From contig DBVL01000007.1 of NCBI GenBank assembly GCA_002308475.1, positions 2,607 through 8,609 of the forward strand: a stretch of 6,003 nucleotides of DNA, in the 5' to 3' direction. Positions 1-4,747 of the stretch are shown here, one piece after another. The position numbers and the translations under genes were made by a program. Position 1 is the first letter of the stretch; each line of letters starts with the position of its first letter. This DNA comes from Spirochaetales bacterium UBA1265 (GTDB lineage Bacteria > Spirochaetota > Spirochaetia > Sphaerochaetales > Sphaerochaetaceae). The notes beneath the pieces are model-generated. The model made no database searches, was not told the origin of the DNA, and was given only the letters and a program-made list of their open reading frames with translations.

Positions 1-999
1 GGCTGCCAGTACCGCCGCCATCAAAAGGCCTGCAACTGTAGCAGGAGCATACTTCTTGGCCAGAGTTATGAATACAAGCTTCTGATTGCCGTAAGGAAGA
101 AGCTCTTCTGAAACCGTAAGCCTTCCCAGATATGCAATTACAATTGCACACAGAAGAGAGAAGACAACCCAGATAATGGCAACTGTTGCTGATCTCTTCA
201 TCTTTGAGGGATCCTTTATGGCCATGAACCTGACAAGAATATGAGGCATGCCAAAGTATCCTAAGCCCCAGGCAAGACCTGAGATTATGTCCTTTGCACT
301 TGCATTGAACAGGTTTGCAACAAATCTGTACTGAACTCCTTCATATTCATAGACTGCAGAAACGGCAGAATAATCAAGATTTCCAAGGATAACAGTTATG
401 ATTGGAATGGAGACCAAAGCTGCAATCATCAAGGTTCCCTGAATCATATCTGTCCAGCAAACAGCCTTAAATCCTCCGAGGAAAGTGTAGATAATGATTA
501 TGGCAGCAAAGATAATCATGGCGGTTCTGCCATCAAGAGATGGAATGAGAGAAGTAAAGACCGCAGCTCCAGCAACAAAGCCCGAGGCTACATAGATAGT
601 AAAACTGACCAGGAAGACAACTGCACAGATAACGCTCAGAACAGGACTCTTCTCAAAGAATCTGTTAGTCAGATACTGTGGAATGGTTATGGAATCTCCA
701 TAGGAACTGGAGAAAACCCTAAGGCGCTTTGCCACAATAATCCAGTTAAGAGCTGTACCTATGACAAGACCTATTCCTATCCATGCCTGTCCGAATCCAA
801 AAGCCATAATGGATCCGGGTAGTCCCATCAGAAGCCAAGCACTCATGTCTGAAGCCTGTGCACTCATGGCTGTTACCCAAGGCCCCATCTTCCTTCCACC
901 AAGGAAGTAGCTCTTCTCGCTCTTATCTTTGTCTGCAATAAAGAAATACAGACCAATCCCAAGCATTACTGCAAAATATAGAATAAATGAAAATACCAT
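1..999 (-). CDS. putP: Sodium/proline symporter PutP, N-terminal 333 residues (3' end off window)
   Basis: This gene encodes a sodium:solute symporter (SSS family), most likely importing L-proline with Na+ across the inner membrane. The reading frame is open from ATG at 999 to the left edge, giving 333 residues of an expected total near 500. The PutP landmarks are visible. GGRKMGPWVTAMSAQASDMS at residues 34-53 corresponds to E. coli PutP Arg40 and the Asp55/Ser57 region. FLGGFKAVCWTDMIQ lies near 173-187, and GLGYFGMPHILVRFMA at 245-260 is almost identical to the E. coli segment. About nine hydrophobic helices are present, and the frame is cut inside the TM9-like segment (LLMAAVLAA), just before the Ser-Thr Na+ site. 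The start is supported by AGAGGA six bases upstream. A small upstream ORF and a possible RNA switch precede it. Proline specificity is inferred from similarity; another SSS substrate is possible. Confidence 0.9.
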   Translation of the reverse strand, partial: MVFSFILYFAVMLGIGLYFFIADKDKSEKSYFLGGRKMGPWVTAMSAQASDMSAWLLMGLPGSIMAFGFGQAWIGIGLVIGTALNWIIVAKRLRVFSSSYGDSITIPQYLTNRFFEKSPVLSVICAVVFLVSFTIYVASGFVAGAAVFTSLIPSLDGRTAMIIFAAIIIIYTFLGGFKAVCWTDMIQGTLMIAALVSIPIITVILGNLDYSAVSAVYEYEGVQYRFVANLFNASAKDIISGLAWGLGYFGMPHILVRFMAIKDPSKMKRSATVAIIWVVFSLLCAIVIAYLGRLTVSEELLPYGNQKLVFITLAKKYAPATVAGLLMAAVLAA

Positions 1000-1005
1000 A
1001 ATGAT

Positions 1006-1147
1006 TCCTCTAGCTAATAATTAATATGATTTTGAAAAATGATTTACCTGCAGAGCAGGTTGCTAGGGAGTCGGTGCAAGGTGGGATATGTATAGGCAAG
1101 TCTTGAGACAGTAAACATATTTTTCCTCCTTCTGCAACGTTAGCAAC
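1006..1147 (-). promoter_or_regulatory. putP leader RNA with mutually exclusive pairings that can mask the putP ribosome-binding site
   Basis: Three segments of the minus-strand leader compete for pairing. Segment 1 is GTTGCTA (1147 to 1141), near the predicted RNA 5' end. Segment 2 is TCCCTAGCAAC (1069 to 1059), inside the 3' part of the small upstream ORF. Segment 3 is GCTAGAGGA (1014 to 1006), which contains the putP Shine-Dalgarno. Segment 1 pairs with TAGCAAC in segment 2 over 7 perfect base pairs. Alternatively TCCCTAGC in segment 2 pairs with segment 3 over 8 base pairs with one bulged A. Both pairings use TAGC, so they exclude each other. A further small hairpin, ACCTGC-TCT-GCAGGT (1060 to 1046), overlaps the uORF stop and is followed by an AT-rich stretch. 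Ribosome movement over segment 2 would be expected to free the putP site. The complementarity is seen directly; the regulatory role is inferred. Confidence 0.4.
1044..1118 (-). CDS. Small upstream ORF (24 codons), putative leader peptide of putP
   Basis: The ATG at 1118 is preceded by AAGGAGG and a six-base spacer, the best ribosome-binding site in the window and clearly better than that of putP. The frame encodes 24 residues beginning MFTVSRLAYTYPTLH and ending NLLCR, with TAA at 1046-1044. It is hydrophilic to mixed, has no obvious membrane segment, and matches no family I recognise. Two proline codons are present, CCC at codon 12 and CCT at codon 18; the second lies within the RNA segment that can pair with the putP ribosome-binding site. 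The stop is 44 bases before the putP ATG, so this is not simple overlapping translational coupling. A regulatory leader peptide is the most economical reading. Two alternatives are a small functional protein, or a strong site maintained by chance. Confidence 0.5.
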   Translation of the reverse strand: MFTVSRLAYTYPTLHRLPSNLLCR

Positions 1148-1162
1148 TTAAAAGCTGAGGCA

Positions 1163-1191
1163 AGTATACAAAAAGACGTATAAATATGCAA
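1163..1191 (-). promoter_or_regulatory. Candidate sigma70 promoter for the uORF-putP transcript
   Basis: On the minus strand TTGCAT (1191 to 1186) and TATACT (1168 to 1163) are separated by exactly 17 bases. The -10 matches consensus at five of six positions and the -35 at three. The start would be near 1156, giving about 38 bases before the uORF and about 157 before putP. Confidence 0.5.
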
Positions 1192-1225
1192 TAGTCGGAC
1201 TTGTTTCTGTTTAAGATTGCAAGAT

Positions 1226-1265
1226 AAAACACAAAGACCATCGTTGCACCAAGTGCCCGATGGTC
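1226..1265 (-). terminator. Rho-independent terminator (minus strand), end of galK or of the candidate small RNA
   Basis: The minus-strand RNA forms GACCATCG / CGATGGTC, a perfect 8-bp outer stem (1265-1258 with 1243-1236). Inside it is a GCAC-TTG-GTGC inner stem, and it is followed by the T-rich tract TTTGTGTTTT (1235 to 1226). It is the only terminator-like structure between galK and the putP promoter on this strand. Confidence 0.65.
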
Positions 1266-1285
1266 CTCGTTTCTGATAATGACGG

Positions 1286-1313
1286 AGCCAACCCTCCCTT
1301 GGTCGGCTTTTTT
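1286..1313 (+). terminator. Possible plus-strand terminator (hairpin plus six T)
   Basis: Read on the plus strand, AGCCAACC / GGTCGGCT (1286-1293 with 1301-1308) forms an 8-position stem with one internal A-C mismatch. It is followed by TTTTTT overlapping 1308-1313. No plus-strand gene lies upstream within the window, so it could stop antisense transcription or be incidental to the minus-strand RNA structure. Confidence 0.3.
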
Positions 1314-1327
1314 CCTTTCATAGGCTT

Positions 1328-1356
1328 ATGCTAAACCACGCAAACCCAGCTGTCAA
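1328..1356 (-). promoter_or_regulatory. Candidate sigma70 promoter overlapping the galK stop codon
   Basis: Minus-strand TTGACA (1356-1351, perfect consensus) is followed after 17 bases by TAGCAT (1333-1328, four of six). An eight-base A tract lies just upstream of the -35 and could act as an UP element, although it also encodes the terminal Lys-Lys-Ile-Ile of galK. The galK TGA stop sits inside the -35. Transcription from here would begin near 1321 and read straight into the two-hairpin region. Confidence 0.45.
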
Positions 1357-2579
1357 ATTATTTTTTTTGTGGGATCCTTCCTGATTTCCAGCACGGAACA
1401 GCATCCCTTTTCTATATTTTTTTCCATACCTGTTATGAAGTGCTCACACATATCTACAGGAACCAGCGCCTGTATGGTTCCGGCAAAACCTCCGCCGTGG
1501 ACTCTTACAGCGCCTTCTTTTCCAAGTAACTTTTCAGCAAGAGATAAGGCAAAGGATACTCCCTGATTCTTTGGATCTGTGCTGGCGTAGACATTCTGCA
1601 GGAACCTATAGGAGGAGTCTGCGCTTTCTCTCATCAGAGAAAGATAGGTGTCCTTGTCATTCATCCTCAAGGCCTCAAACATGCCTTCAGCACGTCTGTT
1701 CTCGTTGAAGAAATGTAAGGCTCTGAGAACTGCTCTATCATTTCCAACTGTTCTTCTCAGTTCTTTCAGGTTATCAAAAAACTCAGTCTCAGAGACTTCT
1801 CCCAAAACGTTTTTCCCAAAGTACCGTGCAACTGTTTTCATCTCATAAGGGATGGCAGAGTACTCATCAGTCAGTTTTGCATGGTCTGAAGCCGTGTTTA
1901 TTATCACTAGTCTAAGTCCCCAGCGTGAAAAATCAGCTTCTACATGGGAGATAACAGGTTGAGGGAAGAAATCTATCCCAACAACTCCTCCATTTGCACA
2001 GGCTATCTGGTCCATCAGTCCACATGGTTTTCCAAAGAACCGGTTCTCAGCCTCCTGCCCCATAATTGCAAGCTCTGTTGTTGAAAACCTATCCGAGTTG
2101 AAAAGAGAATTGAAAACTGTTGCAATCAGCACCTCTAAAGCAGCACTACTTGAAAGCCCACTCCCAGGAGGAACATCAGAACTGAGATTTATGTCAAAGC
2201 CTCCCGTGACTCCACCTCTTTGAGCTATTGAGGAAGCTATTCCCCTTACAAGAGCTTTTGTGTTCCCCTTCTCTTCCTTCTTGGGCTCTAGCGTATCAAG
2301 AAGAATACTGAAAGGTTTGAAGCCTTCGGAGTTGAAATTGATTATTCTGTCATCTCTTAATGACACAGCCCCGATTATATCCAAACTAATTGAGGCTGCC
2401 AGCACCTTCCCAAGGTTATGGTCTGTATGATTTCCTCCAAGCTCTGTACGCCCAGAAGTAGAAAAAACAGCCTGGCAGTCCTTCTTGAAAATCCTTCTAT
2501 GTTCTGTAATCAGCTTATCAAATCTGAGTTGAGCCTGTTCTTCAGTAAATCTGTCTGCGTAAATCCTGCTGAAATCCAT
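1353..2579 (-). CDS. galK: Galactokinase (GHMP kinase family), GRTELGGNHTDH subfamily
   Basis: This is a cytoplasmic kinase predicted to phosphorylate galactose to galactose-1-phosphate with ATP, the first committed step of the Leloir pathway. At 408 residues it is a normal length. All GHMP motifs are present. The sugar-binding GRTELGGNHTDHN is at 43-55, with Arg44 as the catalytic-type Arg. The phosphate-binding PPGSGLSSSAALEV is at 137-150, CGLMDQ at 186-191 has the catalytic Asp190, and the C-terminal VHGGGFAGTIQALV is at 360-373. In place of the usual G-E-H-T-D-Y it has G-N-H-T-D-H, so the Glu that contacts galactose in characterised enzymes is Asn here. The downstream block HAKLTDEYSAIPYEM (233-247) is also subfamily-like. 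The ATG is supported by GGAG six bases upstream. It begins 17 bases after recQ, suggesting co-transcription. No other Leloir gene is in view, so a related sugar substrate cannot be excluded. Confidence 0.88.
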   Translation of the reverse strand: MDFSRIYADRFTEEQAQLRFDKLITEHRRIFKKDCQAVFSTSGRTELGGNHTDHNLGKVLAASISLDIIGAVSLRDDRIINFNSEGFKPFSILLDTLEPKKEEKGNTKALVRGIASSIAQRGGVTGGFDINLSSDVPPGSGLSSSAALEVLIATVFNSLFNSDRFSTTELAIMGQEAENRFFGKPCGLMDQIACANGGVVGIDFFPQPVISHVEADFSRWGLRLVIINTASDHAKLTDEYSAIPYEMKTVARYFGKNVLGEVSETEFFDNLKELRRTVGNDRAVLRALHFFNENRRAEGMFEALRMNDKDTYLSLMRESADSSYRFLQNVYASTDPKNQGVSFALSLAEKLLGKEGAVRVHGGGFAGTIQALVPVDMCEHFITGMEKNIEKGCCSVLEIRKDPTKKII

Positions 2580-2596
2580 ACTTCACTCCACCCCTT

Positions 2597-4114
2597 CTAT
2601 TTCCTATATGATAACAGTCTGCCTCTGACTTTTACAATCACGGTCAGAAAGACAGCAATTATTCTTAAGACTCTGCTTTTATTGTAATACAGTCTTTTGA
2701 AATACCCTTGTTCAACATAGCTTAGCTCAGGCATCTTCAAAAATGAATTCTCTACAAGTTCCTGGTCATTTTCCTTTTCAAGGCCCCACATGGAATCTGT
2801 TCTTCCAGGCCACTCAAGCATGACAGGATTCTTCTCCGCACATAGAACAGATGCAGCTGTTGCCGGGTCAAATCTGAAAGGTCTCTTCTTTATCATCTTC
2901 ATGGCTGTATCTGCTAGCTTTGGTTTTTCAATCACTTTTTCAGAGCACCAGTCACAACCGCTGCACTCACTTTTCTTTTGTCCAAGAAGAAAAAGGAGGG
3001 CTCTCCTCCTGCACCTTTCTTCTGTAAATACCGAAAGCAACTGATCCTTCTCGGCAAGAAGTCTTTCTCTTTCTGAGATTATCACGTAGGCTTTGGACGC
3101 CCTTCCATCCCGGCCTGCTCTACCTGATTCCTGAAGGTACTCCTGAACTGTTGAGGGCCTTTTGTAGTGAATGACAGTTCTTATATTGCTCTTGTCCACT
3201 CCCATTCCGTAGGCACTGGTTGCAAAAAGTATTCCATCCCGGCTTTCAAGAAACCACCTCTCAAGTTTTTCTCTCTCAGTCCTGCCAAGACCTGCGTGGT
3301 AGTATCTTACATCAAGATCTCTTATATTTCTGTGAATCAGATGACACAGTATAACGGTCTCTACTCGTGTTCTGCAGAAAACAATTGCCGGCAGTTGTTC
3401 TTTTGCAAGACTCCTTATGAGACGAAGAATGCCTTCTTCTCTGTCATAGACAGGATAAGAAGAATAGAAAATATTCTCCCTGTCAGCATCTCCTTCTATT
3501 GTTATGCATTCCTTGCCCATACAAAGAACTTTTCTTATTTCCTTAAGGGTCTCTTCTCCTGCTGTAGCTGTAAAAGCCAGAATCTGGGAAGCACTCAGCT
3601 TTTTAGCCATCTCTCCAAGCTCTGAGAAAGCTGGTCTGAAGGTCTTTCCCCACTGGGCTATGGTATGTGCCTCATCAACAACAAACAGACTTACCCTGAA
3701 CTTTTCAAGTTCTTTAAGAACTGTTTCCGTTCTCAGGGTTTCCGGGTTTGTAACCACCAGACGGCACCCGTTCCTGAGCTTTTCAAAAAGAGCTCTTCTC
3801 TCTTTATTTGTCTGCCCTCCACGAAGACATACGCAGCTTATTCCGGCCTTATTCAGCTTTGAGATCTGGTCGTTCATCAGGGCCAGAAGAGGATAGACTA
3901 TTATGCTTATTCCTCTGCACAGGACAGAGGGGATAAGAAAACAAAGGCTTTTTCCGGTTCCGGTTGGAAGAATTACTATCCTCTCTGCCCTCTTTTCTTT
4001 ATTTTCAAATTCATGCTCCAGAATACTGTGCATGATAAGTATCTGGTATGGCTTAAGAGATCTGATTGAGAACTTTTCATTGGCTATCCGTGTTATCTCA
4101 TAAAGGTAGTTCAT
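2597..4114 (-). CDS. recQ: RecQ-type ATP-dependent DNA helicase, short form without a visible HRDC domain
   Basis: This is a superfamily 2 helicase, expected to unwind DNA 3'-5' in recombination and repair. The 505 residues contain the motif series in order. Motif 0 is LKPYQ (20-24) and Walker A is LPTGTGKS (49-56). Motif Ia is YPLLALMNDQ (74-83) and Ib is TNPETL. DEAH (147-150) is followed by the RecQ aromatic-rich loop TIAQWGKTFRP. Motif III is FTATA (181-185) and IV is VFCRTR (245-250). Motif V is ATSAYGMGVDKSNIRTVIHY (298-317) and VI is QESGRAGRDGR (328-338). The RecQ zinc site follows as C368, C384, C387 and C390. About 115 residues remain, with no recognisable HRDC domain; E. coli RecQ is around 600 residues. 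The start lacks a good Shine-Dalgarno (only AGGG just before ATG) and lies 43 bases after the rpmB terminator, so translation may be weak. galK follows after 17 bases. Confidence 0.88.
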   Translation of the reverse strand: MNYLYEITRIANEKFSIRSLKPYQILIMHSILEHEFENKEKRAERIVILPTGTGKSLCFLIPSVLCRGISIIVYPLLALMNDQISKLNKAGISCVCLRGGQTNKERRALFEKLRNGCRLVVTNPETLRTETVLKELEKFRVSLFVVDEAHTIAQWGKTFRPAFSELGEMAKKLSASQILAFTATAGEETLKEIRKVLCMGKECITIEGDADRENIFYSSYPVYDREEGILRLIRSLAKEQLPAIVFCRTRVETVILCHLIHRNIRDLDVRYYHAGLGRTEREKLERWFLESRDGILFATSAYGMGVDKSNIRTVIHYKRPSTVQEYLQESGRAGRDGRASKAYVIISERERLLAEKDQLLSVFTEERCRRRALLFLLGQKKSECSGCDWCSEKVIEKPKLADTAMKMIKKRPFRFDPATAASVLCAEKNPVMLEWPGRTDSMWGLEKENDQELVENSFLKMPELSYVEQGYFKRLYYNKSRVLRIIAVFLTVIVKVRGRLLSYRK

Positions 4115-4157
4115 ACCCTATAAGACGTCTCAGAAGCCTCAAGCCTTGCAAAAAAGC

Positions 4158-4189
4158 AAAAAAAAGACGCTACAGCTTACTGTAACGTC
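4158..4189 (-). terminator. Rho-independent terminator of rpmB
   Basis: Minus-strand GACGTTACAG / CTGTAGCGTC (4189-4180 with 4175-4166) gives a 10-bp stem (nine Watson-Crick pairs and one G-U) with a four-base TAAG loop. It is followed by eight T (4165-4158). It lies between rpmB and recQ and should separate their expression, leaving recQ to read-through or an unseen promoter. Confidence 0.9.
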
Positions 4190-4210
4190 CTATTTGTCTG
4201 AAACCAAAAC

Positions 4211-4441
4211 TCAAACAATCTTTGTGACCTTCCCTGCTCTAAGGCATCTGGTACAGACCTTTATTGTTTTAGGTGTTCCGTCGATGAGTGTCTTTACAGA
4301 AACAATATTCGGCATGAAAACTCTCTTTGTTGTTACGCCGATATGCTGACCAACACCACCCTTCTTCTTTGCCTGACCTTTTCTCGGTACATTCTGTCCT
4401 GAGATAGTGCCTTTTCCACAAATTTCACATCTACGTGCCAT
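4211..4441 (-). CDS. rpmB: 50S ribosomal protein L28
   Basis: L28 is a small structural protein of the large ribosomal subunit. The 76-residue sequence is a typical full-length bacterial L28. It opens with MARRCEICGKGT, has the basic SGQNVPRKGQAKKK stretch, and ends with the TIKVCTRCLRAGKV block. Two CxxC pairs (C5/C8 and C63/C66) identify the zinc-binding C+ form; some bacteria also carry a cysteine-free paralogue used under zinc limitation, which is not seen here. AGAGGTGG lies seven bases upstream of the ATG. It has its own promoter candidate and a strong terminator, so it appears to be monocistronic, and it diverges from the tRNA-Pro gene. Confidence 0.97.
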   Translation of the reverse strand: MARRCEICGKGTISGQNVPRKGQAKKKGGVGQHIGVTTKRVFMPNIVSVKTLIDGTPKTIKVCTRCLRAGKVTKIV

Positions 4442-4485
4442 AATATATCCACCTCTAAATTACATCTATTTGGAGCAACATTAGG

Positions 4486-4514
4486 AAGTTATCAGATTTG
4501 GCATTTAATGTAAA
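4486..4514 (-). promoter_or_regulatory. Candidate rpmB promoter
   Basis: Minus-strand TTTACA (4514-4509, five of six) and TAACTT (4491-4486, three of six) are spaced 17 bases. The start would be near 4479, about 38 bases before rpmB. The -10 is weak, and other AT-rich hexamers in this 130-base divergent region are possible. Confidence 0.35.
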
Positions 4515-4532
4515 GTCCTCTTAAAACATTTA

Positions 4533-4562
4533 TTGACTTAAATGTACTAAAGTCTATATACT
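4533..4562 (+). promoter_or_regulatory. Promoter of tRNA-Pro
   Basis: TTGACT (4533-4538, five of six) is followed by overlapping -10 choices, TATATA at 4555 (spacer 16) or TATACT at 4557 (spacer 18, five of six). The predicted start is about 5-8 bases before the mature tRNA. The spacer contains the dyad GACTT-N10-AAGTC (4535-4554), of unknown significance. Confidence 0.7.
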
Positions 4563-4574
4563 CTCTTTTGCCTA

Positions 4575-4647
4575 CGGGGCGTTGCCTAGCGGCTATGGCG
4601 CCTGCTTTGGGAGCAGGATATCGGAGGTTCGAGTCCTCTCGCCCCGA
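4575..4647 (+). tRNA. tRNA-Pro (anticodon TGG)
   Basis: The 73-nt sequence folds into a complete cloverleaf. The acceptor stem CGGGGCG / CGCCCCG is seven perfect pairs. The D arm has GCC/GGC. The anticodon stem CCTGC/GCAGG encloses the loop TTTGGGA with anticodon TGG. The T arm is GGAGG / CCTCT around TTCGAGT. The C1-G72 pair and discriminator A73 are the usual proline identity elements. CCA is not encoded (GAAAG follows), so the 3' end must be added by tRNA nucleotidyltransferase. UGG can read all or most CCN codons. Confidence 0.97.
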
Positions 4648-4656
4648 AAGAAGAAC

Positions 4657-4684
4657 AGACCGGAATCAGCATTCCGGTCTTTTT
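4657..4684 (+). terminator. Rho-independent terminator of tRNA-Pro
   Basis: AGACCGGAAT / ATTCCGGTCT forms a perfect 10-bp stem with a CAGC loop and runs directly into a T tract (4680-4684). It begins nine bases after the tRNA discriminator base. Confidence 0.95.
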
Positions 4685-4686
4685 CA

Positions 4687-4716
4687 TTTTCATAGTAAGT
4701 TCAACTGTGCAATAAT
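4687..4716 (+). promoter_or_regulatory. Candidate extended -10 promoter for the downstream secreted-protein gene
   Basis: TGC-AATAAT (4708-4716) is an extended -10 with five of six matches in the hexamer. TTTTCA lies 18 bases upstream (4687-4692, four of six). It falls between the tRNA terminator and the start codon at 4748, with a predicted start near 4723. Confidence 0.5.
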
Positions 4717-4747
4717 TTTAGTAGAAACTAAAAGCGGGAGGGCTTTT

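Larger units (their letters stand above)
1226..1321 (-). ncRNA. Candidate small structured RNA (~95 nt) between galK and putP
   Basis: A promoter with a perfect TTGACA -35 (1356-1351) predicts a start near 1321 on the minus strand. The RNA would contain an A-rich 5' end and then hairpin A (1308 to 1286), AGCCGACC / GGTTGGCT, whose 7-nt loop is AAGGGAG. A single-stranded linker follows, then the terminator hairpin at 1265-1236. Hairpin A is a full 8-bp stem only in minus-strand RNA, where one pair is a G-U wobble; on the plus strand that pair becomes an A-C mismatch. The unpaired 5' region and the hairpin loop each carry an ANGGA sequence (AAGGA and AGGGA), the core of CsrA/RsmE sites, though such short matches are common. 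I recognise no known RNA family. The alternative is that this is simply the galK 3' untranslated region with two hairpins. Confidence 0.4.

Noticed and set aside
1068..1077. GAGTCGGTGC, resembling the 3' hairpin of a Cas9 tracrRNA
   Set aside because: It is a ten-base chance match with no partner strand, repeat array or cas gene in the window.
1211..1321. 36-codon minus-strand ORF starting at the predicted small-RNA 5' end
   Set aside because: The ATG would be at the transcript's first base with no ribosome-binding site, and the frame runs through both hairpins and past the terminator.
1000..1352. Known riboswitch, tmRNA, SRP RNA or RNase P RNA in the putP-galK gap
   Set aside because: None of the conserved core sequences of these RNAs (SRP apical loop, TTCRANYC with encoded CCA, GAGGAAAGTCC) is present on either strand.
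1369..1848. Short plus-strand ORFs opposite galK
   Set aside because: They are shadows of the galactokinase reading frame, with no plausible ribosome-binding sites or recognisable products.
3167..3896. Plus-strand ORFs of 130-152 codons opposite recQ
   Set aside because: They are antisense shadows of a helicase frame with complete motifs, and their translations show no coherent domain.
4115..4210. rpmB-recQ operon
   Set aside because: A 10-bp hairpin with eight T lies between them, so co-transcription would need read-through.
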